Assembly (NCBI RefSeq): GCF_000719775.1
Contig: NZ_JOHR01000013.1
Coordinates: 186,001 to 250,000 of the forward strand
Source: Streptomyces sp. NRRL F-5135
Lineage (GTDB): Bacteria > Actinomycetota > Actinomycetes > Streptomycetales > Streptomycetaceae
Length of the DNA stretch: 64,000 nucleotides
Reading direction: 5' to 3'
The position numbers and the translations under genes were made by a program. This document shows, piece by piece, positions 16,833 to 24,961 of the stretch. The notes under the pieces are model-generated. The model worked only from the letters and a program-made list of their open reading frames with translations. It made no database searches and was not told where the DNA came from. Positions within the stretch are counted from its first letter, which is position 1, and every line of letters begins with the position of its first letter.

Positions 16833-17574
16833 CGGGGGTCACCTTCCACCAGGGGAGAACACGGGTGTCGCCCGAGGCGTGTTGGGCCGCGCCCGCCGGA
16901 CGGCCGTCATCCGCCGTGGCGGGCGCGGCGATGGGCTGAGTGATCACACGAAGCTGGATGGACTCGAAGGCTCCGGGGTGATGGGAGGAGACACGGTCCG
17001 CCGCGATGTTGCGCAGGTACTTCTGGATCAGCAGGGCGCGTTCCGAGTGCGGCACGTCGTCACTGCCGAGCAATTCGGAGTAGGAGGTCCAGGCCCGGCG
17101 CAGCATGTTCTGGGACGTATGGCTCGGGATCGCGTTGTGTTCTACCGCGGCATCATCCACCGCGCTCAGATCGAACCACGTGCTCACCCGCACGGTGCCG
17201 TCCGGTTCGGTGTGCGCGGTTCTCGCGGAGATCTGGCGGTTGACCGACTCGGGGTCCGGGGCGAACAGCCGCCAGTTCTGCTCGAACAGCGGGTAGACCC
17301 ACGCGGTGACCTGCCGGTTGAACTTCTGGGAGACGAGGTTCGCAGGCGCCACATGCAGAAACACCATGAGCACATGGATCAGAGAAAGCGCCAGGCACAG
17401 GGCCACGGTGGCACCCAGCCCCACCCTCAGCAGACCAGTCACTATCGACGGCCCGCGAGCCGGAGACAACGCTCCGGACCGTTCCGGTGCGGTCGGCCCA
17501 ATACCTGTCCGGTCCGGGTCCTTCACATCCACTGATTCGACGCCACCCGGCACAGCCCCACCCGGCCTTCCCAA
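16822..17574 (-). CDS. DUF5819 membrane-anchored protein
   Basis: A 250-residue protein with one N-terminal membrane helix (LGATVALCLALSLIHVLMVF near residue 55) and an extracytoplasmic domain starting QKFNRQVTAWVYPLFEQNWR, with FAPDPESVNRQISART. That stretch is typical of DUF5819. It is the first gene of the operon with the HTTM protein and overlaps it by 11 nt, which suggests the two proteins form one membrane complex. The start may be the position given or an internal GTG. Function is unknown. Confidence 0.82.
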   Translation of the reverse strand: MGRPGGAVPGGVESVDVKDPDRTGIGPTAPERSGALSPARGPSIVTGLLRVGLGATVALCLALSLIHVLMVFLHVAPANLVSQKFNRQVTAWVYPLFEQNWRLFAPDPESVNRQISARTAHTEPDGTVRVSTWFDLSAVDDAAVEHNAIPSHTSQNMLRRAWTSYSELLGSDDVPHSERALLIQKYLRNIAADRVSSHHPGAFESIQLRVITQPIAAPATADDGRPAGAAQHASGDTRVLPWWKVTPDGN

Positions 17575-17610
17575 CTCGGCTGCTCACTCGCGTAATTCCT
17601 GGACTTTCAG

Positions 17611-17655
17611 CGGTGGCGCGCGACGGAATCGAGAATGATCCGTCGCGCGCCACCG
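17611..17655 (-). terminator. Terminator of the DUF3494 gene
   Basis: CGGTGGCGCGCGACGGA (17611-17627) and TCCGTCGCGCGCCACCG (17639-17655) make a 17-bp perfect stem with an 11-nt loop, 16 nt after the DUF3494 stop codon. Confidence 0.88.
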
Positions 17656-17670
17656 GTCCCGCTCGCACTC

Positions 17671-19116
17671 TTAGCCGTTGAAGCGCTCGTGCTCGCCGGG
17701 ATGGCCTCCGTGACCCTTGTCGCCGGGGTGGTGCCCCTCGGACATGTCCGGCTTGTCGCCGTAGCCCTGGTGGCCGCCCCAGCCGACGGGCGCGCCGTGG
17801 TCCGGACCGTGCTTGGGCTTGCCGTGGTCCGGGCCGTGGTTCGGCTTACCGTGCTTCGGACCGTGCTTGGGCTTGCCGTGGTCCGGGCCGTGGTTCGGCT
17901 TACCGTGCTCCGGGCCATGGTGGGGCTTACCGTGCTCCGGACCGTGGTTCGGCTTACCGTGCTCCGGACCGTGGTTCGGCTTACCGTGCTCCGGACCGTG
18001 GTTCGGCTTACCGTGCTCCGGACCGTGGTGGTGCTTGCCGGGCCTCGGGTGGTGGATGTGGTGGCCCGGTTTGACGGGGCCTCCGTTTCCGGCGGTGGTG
18101 CTTCCACCGGTGGTGTTCGCGCCGGAGAGGTTGCCGGCCGTGTTGCCCGCGACAATGCCACCCGTCAGGACACCGCCCAGGAGGCCACCGTTGGTGAGAC
18201 CGCCCGTCACCAAGCCACCGAGCAGGCCGCTCGTGGCGCTGCCCGTCGTGCCGCTGGTGGTGGTCCCGGTCGTCGTACCCGTCGTCGTACCGGTCGTGGT
18301 GCCAGTGGTGGTACCGGTCGTAGTTCCGGTGGTGGTGCCGGTCGTAGTTCCGGTCGTGGTCCCCCCGGTGGTGGTGGTTGAACACTGCGGGCGGGTGATC
18401 CGGTTGGTGTCCAGAGTCACCGAACCGTTACGGGCCAGCGCCCGACCGTCGATGCTCGCGTTCGTGGTCACCGTGATCGACGTCAGGGCCATGATGGTGC
18501 CCACGAACGTGGTGTTGGTGCCCAGCGTGGCCGAGCTGCCGATCTGCCAGTACACGTTGCACGGCGAAGCGCCGTTGATCAGGAGCACCCGGCTGGCGGA
18601 CGCCGTCGTCAGACCCGAACCGACCTGGAACACCCAGACGGCGTTGGGGTCGCCCTGCGCGTCAAGGGTGAGGGTGCCGGTGAGCCCGAGCGTCGACGAA
18701 GCGGTGTAGACGCCCGGAACGAGCGTCAGGCCACCGGCGTCCGCGGGAAGGGCGGCGTCCGTGGCCTGTCCAGCGGCGTTGTTGTACGCCGCGACCAGGT
18801 CGGACTTGGCCTGAAGAGCCACCGCGTCGGCGGAGTGCTGGACCCCGAGAACCGTACCCGGCGGAAATCCGCTGATGGCCGTTCCCGGGCTGACGCCGAG
18901 GTCTCCGGTGATCACCGAGGGGCCGGTGTTGGTAACGGACTGACCGGCGAGAACAGCGAAACTGGTCGCCGTGCCCAGAGGTACGGGTGTGGCGAGGGCA
19001 TTCGCTCGTGTCGACGTAGCAGCGACCACCGTGACGGCGAGAAGTACGGTCAGTGCCGCCCCGACCCAGGCCGACATCGTGCGTCGTAGAGCCACGACAG
19101 GGAAATTAAGTGTCAT
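17671..19116 (-). CDS. Secreted DUF3494 (ice-binding-like) protein with repeat-rich tail
   Basis: A 481-residue exported protein. A signal peptide (MSAWVGAALTVLLAVTVVAA) precedes a DUF3494 domain of about 210 residues, recognisable by LGTATSFAVLAGQSVTNTGP, SVITGDLGVSPGTAISGFPP, LVPGVYTASSTLGLTGTLTL and NAVWVFQVGS. DUF3494 proteins include ice-binding proteins and adhesin-like surface proteins. The domain is followed by about eight GTTT tetrapeptides, a Gly-rich hydrophobic stretch (LLGGLVTGGLTNGGLLGGVL), and about 11 nonapeptides of the form HGPEHGKPN, very rich in His, Lys and Pro. No sorting motif ends the protein. The ATG at 19116 follows AGGAG by 11 nt. An adhesive or matrix role is more likely than ice binding; the histidine-rich tail could bind metal. 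Confidence 0.85.
   Translation of the reverse strand: MTLNFPVVALRRTMSAWVGAALTVLLAVTVVAATSTRANALATPVPLGTATSFAVLAGQSVTNTGPSVITGDLGVSPGTAISGFPPGTVLGVQHSADAVALQAKSDLVAAYNNAAGQATDAALPADAGGLTLVPGVYTASSTLGLTGTLTLDAQGDPNAVWVFQVGSGLTTASASRVLLINGASPCNVYWQIGSSATLGTNTTFVGTIMALTSITVTTNASIDGRALARNGSVTLDTNRITRPQCSTTTTGGTTTGTTTGTTTGTTTGTTTGTTTGTTTGTTTGTTTSGTTGSATSGLLGGLVTGGLTNGGLLGGVLTGGIVAGNTAGNLSGANTTGGSTTAGNGGPVKPGHHIHHPRPGKHHHGPEHGKPNHGPEHGKPNHGPEHGKPNHGPEHGKPHHGPEHGKPNHGPDHGKPKHGPKHGKPNHGPDHGKPKHGPDHGAPVGWGGHQGYGDKPDMSEGHHPGDKGHGGHPGEHERFNG
17796..18035. repeat. 27-bp tandem repeats encoding HGPEHGKPN
   Basis: Imperfect 27-bp units, about nine to eleven copies, read on the minus strand as the nonapeptide HGPEHGKPN with substitutions of E to D or K and N to K or H. 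Copies in the middle are almost identical, suggesting recent expansion. Confidence 0.88.
18240..18380. repeat. 12-bp tandem repeats encoding GTTT
   Basis: About eight to nine units of the pattern GGTACGACGACC (minus strand, variable) encode successive Gly-Thr-Thr-Thr linkers in the DUF3494 protein. Confidence 0.85.
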
Positions 19117-19432
19117 CGAGGGACCAACTCCTGTGTGAGACGGCGGCGTGACGGGCACTTCCCGGGTTACGCTGTTCCGTCCTTTTCTGTCGTTGGCATG
19201 TAACACCGTTCCGCGCCTCTTTATACGGCGCAAACGGGTGATCTTCGAATATTCGCTATTCAGCGGCCATGCGGGGAAGGAGTTGCGGGTGTGTTGCGAG
19301 CCACGCGGTTCCAGGATTTACGGGCGAGCCGATCAGGGCCTCGGTAAAGCGAGCAAAGAAGAAACCTTTTTGCTTGGCTATTCTCCGGAGCGTGTTGGCC
19401 ACCCACGTTGGCGTCTGAAGCATGGCATCTGT

Positions 19433-19490
19433 TTCTCGTTACCCGCTCCACGACAACCCTCAGGTCAACGACCCGGGGGCTTTTCGTTGT
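19433..19490. other. Degenerate copy of tRNA-Gly 3' end plus terminator (candidate att site)
   Basis: TTCTCGTTACCCGCTC (19433-19448) matches the tRNA-Gly 3' end at 12492-12507 in 15 of 16 bases and is followed by CA, as if a CCA end were encoded. The next bases, with CAGGTCAACGACC and GGGGGCTTTT, resemble the tRNA terminator in the same relative position. This is what a recombination site left by a tRNA-integrating element looks like. No integrase gene was found in the interval. Confidence 0.55.
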
Positions 19491-20267
19491 CCAGGCTGCG
19501 CGGGGCGTGGCGCGCCCTCTGAACGGAGTTGTGGCAGACCGGCTCGCTGGCGGAGCGGCGACCGCCCACGCGGAAGCGGCGATCGGACTGCCGCTCACGG
19601 GCGGGTTCGGACTGCCGCTCACGGGCGTGTGCGGACGGGCCCGGAGGATTCTTCGGTCCCCTCCGCATGTCTCCCGTCCGGTCAGAGCGTGACGGGGTCC
19701 CGGCGCTCCACGCGGTAGCTCGCGAACCGGGAGCGGTCCCCGGGGCCGGAGCTCTCGGGGCAACCGACGTACGGTTCCCGGTACTGGTCTTGACGGACCT
19801 CGGTCTCCGTCCAGCCGGCGCAGCCGTGACAGCCCCGTCGCTGGTGCCAAGGTCGCCGTATCCTCAGCCATCACGGCGGTCGCCCAACGCGCCGGCATGG
19901 CCGGTCCTCGGCGGCCCCTTCCCGTCCACCCCGGCGGAACGGGCTTCTGGGCCGCTGTAGGATTTCTCGTTTCGTGTCGGAGTCTCACGGCTGGTGCCGG
20001 ACGGAAGTCGGATCGGACGTGGCGATGAGACGTGCAGGTCGCTCCCGCGCCTCGTCAGCGTTGAGACGCCGACGCGTGGAAGACCGAGCGGCCGTGCCGG
20101 GAACAGCCGGTCCGGCCGGCACGGTTGCAACCGAGGGGGCCGGGGCCGACCGGCGGGGGACACGGAGACCGCGAGGCCATCCTCCCTGCCGGGATCCGGG
20201 TCCCGGGTTCGGGGGGTACGCCCGCGCCCACCCGGGCCAAGACGTATGTACACAGGAGGACTTTTTC
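19491..20267. other. Long intergenic region, possible gene remnant on minus strand
   Basis: No intact gene is supported. On the minus strand an open stretch from about 19868 to a stop at 19682 reads like real protein (RRPWHQRRGCHGCAGW, QDQYREPYVGCPESS, SRFASYRVERRDPVTL) but has no start codon and a stop just upstream, so it may be a decayed gene. The promoter of the PIG-L gene should lie near 20200. Confidence 0.35.
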
Positions 20268-21101
20268 ATGACTGATCGGCCTTTGACGCTCATGGCGGTA
20301 CACGCCCACCCCGACGACGAGGCCACCGGAACCGGAGGGATCCTCGCGCGGTACGCGGCGGAAGGCATCCGCACCGTTCTCGTGACGTGTACCGACGGCG
20401 GTTGCGGCGACGGGCCGGGAGGTGTCAAGCCGGGCGATCCCGGCCACGATCCGGCGGCCGTCGCCCTGATGCGCCGTCGAGAACTCAAGGAGAGCTGTGA
20501 CGTCCTGAAGATCAGCGATCTGGAGATGCTGGACTATGCCGACTCCGGGATGATGGGCTGGCCGAGCAACGACGCCCCCGGATCCTTCTGGCAGACCCCC
20601 GTCGAGGAAGGCGCCGCCCGGCTCGCGGAGCTCATGCGGCACTACCGACCCGATGTGGTCGTCACCTACGACGAGAACGGCTTCTACGGCCACCCCGACC
20701 ACATCCAGGCCAACCGCATCACGATGGCGGCTCTGGAGATGACCGCGCTGACACCGAAGGTGTACTGGACGACGATGCCCCGCTCGGTGATGCGGCGGTT
20801 CGGGGAAACCATGCGCGAGTTCCATGAGGACATGCCGGAGCCGGATCCCGCCGAGGCCGCCGCGATGGCCGAGATCGGCCTCCCCGACGACGAGATCACC
20901 ACGTGGGTGGACACCACCGCGTTCAGCGGTCAGAAGTTCGACGCGCTGGCCGCCCACGCCAGTCAGGGCGAGAACATCTTCTTCCTCAAGATGGGCAAGG
21001 AGAGATTCGGCGAGATGATGGGCCTGGAGACGTTCGTACGCGTCAAGGACACCACCGACGCGGCCGTACCCGAGAACGATCTCTTCGCCGGACTGCGCTG
21101 A
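20268..21101 (+). CDS. PIG-L family deacetylase (MshB/Mca-like)
   Basis: A zinc-dependent N-deacetylase or amidase, related to mycothiol enzymes MshB and Mca. The 277-residue protein has the first metal motif AHPDDEATGTGG at residue 13 and the second, GHPDHIQANR, near residue 146, together with TCTDGGCGDGPGG. The ribosome site CAGGAGGA lies 6 nt before the ATG. Other Streptomyces PIG-L enzymes act on N-acetylglucosaminyl substrates in antibiotic or mycothiol metabolism. It stands alone between an empty region and a convergent regulator, so its substrate cannot be inferred from context. Confidence 0.88.
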   Translation: MTDRPLTLMAVHAHPDDEATGTGGILARYAAEGIRTVLVTCTDGGCGDGPGGVKPGDPGHDPAAVALMRRRELKESCDVLKISDLEMLDYADSGMMGWPSNDAPGSFWQTPVEEGAARLAELMRHYRPDVVVTYDENGFYGHPDHIQANRITMAALEMTALTPKVYWTTMPRSVMRRFGETMREFHEDMPEPDPAEAAAMAEIGLPDDEITTWVDTTAFSGQKFDALAAHASQGENIFFLKMGKERFGEMMGLETFVRVKDTTDAAVPENDLFAGLR

Positions 21102-21143
21102 TCCGTCCGTTCGGCCGGGGCCCAGGAAAGCACAAGGGCCTGC

Positions 21144-21899
21144 CTATGGGCGATCCGAACCTGGCGTGGCGATGCCGTCCGGGGTCGTTTCGGTTCTGGT
21201 GTGGAGGACCTCGCGACCCTGCTCCGCGGCGCGGATGAGTCCTTCGCTGACGAAGTCGAGGAAGCGGGCCGCGTTTTCGAGGCGGGTGGCGGCCGGGGTG
21301 CCGCGGCCGAGGATGCCGGCGCCCTGCCGTGCGGTCTCGATGAACTGGTCATTGTCCCGGGCGCTGCGGATCATCGACTGGTACCAGAGGTCGTCGTCGA
21401 CGATGTAGCGCTCGCGGCGGCGTTCATCGCGTTCCCGGCGGACGAGGTCCAGGCCTTCGAGGAATGTGATCGCTTTGGAGATGGACGCCGGGCTGACCTG
21501 GAGGCGCTGGGCGAGTTCGGAGGCGGTGAGGCTGCCGGTGTCGGTGATGTAGAGGCAGCCCAGCACCCGGGCCATCATCTTGGGCAGGCCCGAGGTCATG
21601 AAGACGGTGGTGAGGGTCTCCTGGTAGTCGCGCACGGCCTCGGCGTCGCGTCCGTAAGGTTGCGGGAGCGCCCGCGCCCCCCGGGGCGCGGCCTGCCTCC
21701 GCCGGTGGGTGCGCTGCTGGGTGGCGCGGTGAGCCAGGTCGGCGCGGTAGCCGGTGGGGCCGCCGTTCCGCGTCACCTCACGCGTGACCGTGGAGGTCGG
21801 ACGGTCGAGACGGCGGGCGATCTCGGCGTAGGCCAGGCCGTCGGCCAGCCCCACCGCGATCTGCTGGCGTTCGGCCTGGGTGAGCCTGCCTCCCGGCAT
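21144..21899 (-). CDS. GbsR/MarR-type regulator with N-terminal IS30-like HTH
   Basis: A 251-residue regulator with two DNA-binding modules. The N-terminal 50 residues form a small HTH like that of IS30 transposases (LTQAERQQIAVGLADGLAYA, then IARRLDRPTSTVTREVTRNG). The central part is a MarR/GbsR winged helix (MARVLGCLYITDTGSLTASE, LAQRLQVSPASISKAITFLE, RRERDERRRERYIV). The C-terminal helices likely dimerise. The ATG at 21899 follows AAGGGGG. It is divergent from the DUF4097 gene, with several related inverted motifs in the gap, so it likely represses that gene and itself. Such pairs are common in Streptomyces. Confidence 0.85.
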   Translation of the reverse strand: MPGGRLTQAERQQIAVGLADGLAYAEIARRLDRPTSTVTREVTRNGGPTGYRADLAHRATQQRTHRRRQAAPRGARALPQPYGRDAEAVRDYQETLTTVFMTSGLPKMMARVLGCLYITDTGSLTASELAQRLQVSPASISKAITFLEGLDLVRRERDERRRERYIVDDDLWYQSMIRSARDNDQFIETARQGAGILGRGTPAATRLENAARFLDFVSEGLIRAAEQGREVLHTRTETTPDGIATPGSDRP

Positions 21900-21985
21900 C
21901 ACGACCCCCTTCATGCTCCACGGGCGCCCCATGGTGCTGCTCGATGTTCCTTGACGCCCCCACCATAGCCTTCATCTTCAACACA

Positions 21986-22088
21986 TTGCAACGATCAACT
22001 GGTCATCATTGCGTTAAGCGAGAGAGCGTTGCAATGATTATTACGCCTCCACCTGCGAAGACGCAGAGTTTAGGCAACGATTTCGTTG
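21986..22088. promoter_or_regulatory. Operator cluster between GbsR-type regulator and DUF4097 gene
   Basis: A shared motif occurs as TTGCAACGAT (21986-21995), as the inverse ATCATTGCG (22005-22013), and as GTTGCAATGAT (22028-22037). A separate 14-bp perfect palindrome CAACGATTTCGTTG lies at 22075-22088. The region is markedly more A/T-rich than its flanks. These are good candidates for binding sites of the adjacent regulator. Confidence 0.65.
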
Positions 22089-22156
22089 TGCTGATCTGGA
22101 AAGCAACGTAGCGTTTCGAGTGGAAGGAAACAGAGAACCGCAAGCCGAGGGAGAGC

Positions 22157-22822
22157 ATGATGCAGAAGTTCGACACCCCCGCCCCGATCACCGCCGTCCT
22201 GGGCATCCCCGCCGGACGCGTCCGGTTCATCGCCGCGGACCGGGCCGACACCGCCGTCGAGGTCCTGCCCGCGAACGCCTCGAAGGGTCGCGACGTGAAG
22301 GCGGCGGAGCAGACCACGGTCGAGTACGCCGACGGAGTCCTGCGGATCGGGTCTTCGGCGAAGGACCAGTACTTCGGCCCCTCCGGGGCCATCGAGGTGA
22401 CGGTCAAGCTGCCCGCCGGTTCCCATATCGAGGGCAGGGCGGCCGGCGCCGAACTCCGGGCGGTCGGCCGCCTCGGTGACATCGTCTTCGAAGGCGCGTA
22501 CAGCCAGATCAAGGTGGACGAGGCCGCGAGCGCGCGCCTCACCGCGGTCGACGGCGACGTCGAGATCGGCCGGCTGGGCGGGCCCGCGGAGATCAGCACC
22601 GCAAGGGGCGACATCCGGATCACCGAGGCCACGGGCGGCAAGGTCGTGCTCCGCACCCGGTCCGGCGACATCACGCTCGGCGCCGCCGCCGGCGTCTCGG
22701 CCGCCCTGGACGCCGACACTGCCTACGGCCGTATCAGCAACGCACTCAAGAACAACGGCACCGCCGGTCTCGACATCCGCGCCACCACCTCCCGCGGCGA
22801 CATCACCGCCCGCAGCCTCTGA
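22157..22822 (+). CDS. DUF4097 beta-helix family protein
   Basis: A 221-residue, probably cytoplasmic protein made of short repeating strands typical of DUF4097 (putative adhesin-like beta helix): GDVEIGRLGGPAEISTARGD, IRITEATGGKVVLRTRSGDI, then TSRGDITARS at the C-terminus. It starts with two adjacent ATG codons (22157 and 22160) after GAGGGAGAG. Divergent transcription from the GbsR/MarR-type regulator suggests it is that regulator's target. In many Streptomyces this gene is followed by an ABC transporter; here it is followed by a broken serine hydrolase instead. Confidence 0.85.
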   Translation: MMQKFDTPAPITAVLGIPAGRVRFIAADRADTAVEVLPANASKGRDVKAAEQTTVEYADGVLRIGSSAKDQYFGPSGAIEVTVKLPAGSHIEGRAAGAELRAVGRLGDIVFEGAYSQIKVDEAASARLTAVDGDVEIGRLGGPAEISTARGDIRITEATGGKVVLRTRSGDITLGAAAGVSAALDADTAYGRISNALKNNGTAGLDIRATTSRGDITARSL

Positions 22823-22973
22823 CCCGGTCCCTCCGAAGGAGCACGGCCACCGCCCCGGACGCGCTCGCCCGCGCACGCCCCCGGCGGCCCGCACTCGCAC
22901 GACCTCATCGCGGCCCCGGGCAGGCACACCCTCACCGCAACAACCACCCACGCGGCACGCAAGGAGCACAGCC

Positions 22974-23456
22974 ATGTCCCTCAGCCCCACCCTCACCGGG
23001 CTGGATCGCCCGGAGCTGCGAAGCCATGGAGGAGATCGTCGATTCCGGTTTCGCCGGGGTGCAACTGCGCGTGCACGATGAACGGGGCGAGTGGGCCGGC
23101 AGCGCCGGGGTGCGCAAGCTGGGCGAGAGCGCCGAGCCGCCGACGAACGGACACTTCCGGATAGGCAGCACCACCAAGACCTTCACGGCGACCGTGGTGC
23201 TGCGGCTGGTGGCCGAAGGCAAGATCGGGCTGGACGGTCCGGCGGACGACTACCTGCCCGAGTTCGGGCTGGACCGGCGGATCACGGTGCGCATGCTGCT
23301 GCAGCACACCAGCGGGCTGTTCAACCACACCGGCGAGTACTACGACGACGGGACGGTCGCGCCGGGGATTCCCTGGCAGGGCCAGGAGTACGTGGACAAC
23401 CAGTTCCACACCTACCAGCCGGAGGAACTGGTACGACTGGCGTTGCGCGGCAGAGG
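22974..23456 (+). pseudogene. Serine hydrolase (beta-lactamase class C-like), frameshifted and truncated
   Basis: A ribosome site (AAGGAG) and ATG at 22974 begin SLSPTLTGLDRPEL, but the frame then breaks. Downstream, another frame gives EEIVDSGFAGVQLRVHDERG, the active-site SxxK motif in IGSTTKTFTATVVLRL, and MLLQHTSGLFNHTGEY. Adding two single G bases near 23018 and 23021 would join the two frames. Coding sense ends at EELVRLAL near 23450, after which about 200 residues expected for the family (including the YxN and HxG motifs) are absent. It is therefore both frameshifted and cut off. Family members are D-alanyl-D-alanine carboxypeptidase or esterase-like exported enzymes. Confidence 0.78.
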
Positions 23457-23663
23457 CTCATCAGGGAGGTGTTCCGCAGCGGGCAGGCCGAGCCGACTCA
23501 CGAGGCGGCCGAATCGGCTCAGTAGACGGGGTCGAGCAGTGCAATCCGGACCACGCCGCTGTGCGCTCGATCACGTAACGGCATCGCGTAACGGCTGAGT
23601 GCCGCGCCGGTGAGAAGGTGATGGCGACCAGGCCAGGGGTGACGGTTGTGGCGGGTGGGGTTG

Positions 23664-24683
23664 ATGGTCGGTGAGCGGCACCGAGGCGCCGGGACGGTGA
23701 ACGACGGACAGGGCAGAACATTCTTCGCGGACGTCACGGCGCCGAACGCCGCGCGGCACGGATTCGACACCTTCCGGCGCGGCTGGGAAGCACAGGTCGG
23801 CGAGGGATTCCCGCTGCCGGTCTTCACCCCGGGCGCGGACGGCGGCTTCCGCGTCAGTGCCCGCGCTTCCAAGGTGGGCGACGCGGTGATCGCGGACCTC
23901 TACAGCGAGGCGTTCAGCGGTCACACCGGGGGTGTCCGTGACCACTTCCAGGACCGGGTGCTGATGCATGTGCTGCAGCGCGGCAGGTGGCGCTTCGCCC
24001 GGCCCGACGACCATGGCCATCTCACCGTACCGGCCGGACAGTTCATCGTCCGGCACAACGGGCCGCCCGCACGGTTCGAGGTACCGCCGCGCACAAGGGC
24101 GAAGGTACTGATTCTGCCCGCCTCGCTGATCAGACCGCTGATCGGTGACCGGCAGGTCGTCGGCCCCGCCGAGTCGGCGACCATGCGGATGCTCATGGCC
24201 CACGCGCACATGGTCGACAAGACGCTGCACGACCTCACCCCGGCCGGTGTGGAGGCCGCCCGCGACGCCCTGATCGAACTGGCCAAGGGTGTCCTCAAAC
24301 AGGAATTCGACGGCACGGAACCCCGTTTGGCCACCGCGCTGGCCCAGGCGGCGAAGGACCTCGCCGACCGCCGCCTCGCCGATCCCCACCTCTCCCCGAC
24401 CATGCTGGCCGGCGAACTCAACGTCTCCGTACGGACGCTGTACCGGGCGTTCGCCACGACCGAGGAGTCGGTGACCGGATACGTCCGTCGCAGACGGCTG
24501 GAACAGGCCCGGCTCGCATTGACCGCGGCGGTCGGCCGGCCGAGCATCTCCGAACTCGCCGCCCACTGGCAGTTCGCGGACAGCAGTCACTTCATCCGCG
24601 CTTTCAAGAAGCAGTACGGCCGGACCCCGGCCGACTACGCCCGGTCGAACGGCCCCACGGGGCCGAGCGCCACCGGATCCTGA
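23664..24683 (+). CDS. AraC-family transcriptional regulator
   Basis: A 339-residue regulator. The N-terminal part resembles the AraC-binding-like cupin domain (FQDRVLMHVLQRGRWRFARP, VPAGQFIVRHNGPPARFEV). The C-terminal 100 residues are the double HTH (LSPTMLAGELNVSVRTLYRA, then SISELAAHWQFADSSHFIRA and FKKQYGRTPADY). The start is uncertain: ATG at 23664 is chosen, a GTG at 23697 is possible. It lies between the truncated hydrolase and an O-methyltransferase on the same strand; whether it controls the latter is unknown. Confidence 0.87.
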   Translation: MVGERHRGAGTVNDGQGRTFFADVTAPNAARHGFDTFRRGWEAQVGEGFPLPVFTPGADGGFRVSARASKVGDAVIADLYSEAFSGHTGGVRDHFQDRVLMHVLQRGRWRFARPDDHGHLTVPAGQFIVRHNGPPARFEVPPRTRAKVLILPASLIRPLIGDRQVVGPAESATMRMLMAHAHMVDKTLHDLTPAGVEAARDALIELAKGVLKQEFDGTEPRLATALAQAAKDLADRRLADPHLSPTMLAGELNVSVRTLYRAFATTEESVTGYVRRRRLEQARLALTAAVGRPSISELAAHWQFADSSHFIRAFKKQYGRTPADYARSNGPTGPSATGS

Positions 24684-24961
24684 GCGCCGGTGCGGACCGC
24701 TCCTTACCGCGGCACTGACGTACCACCCGTGTGTCACTGAGATCCAAGCGTCCACCACACGGATCTTCCTAAGATGAACGGAGAAGCCGCTCCCGGCAGG
24801 GGCGTGGGAGCCGAGGGCCCACGGTCTCGTCCCCAAGCGAATGGTTCGCCGCTCAGGTCTGCCGTCGTGCCTCCGCGTGGCCGCCTCGCCGCGCCTCCGG
24901 GTCGCCCCCTTCACATCACCGCCTCCGGCCTTCCCCGGACATACGAAAGGAGTCGGCTGTC

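Noticed and set aside
12551..19432. Integrase or excisionase within the proposed island
   Set aside because: No tyrosine or serine recombinase motifs were found in any frame, so mobility is not claimed.
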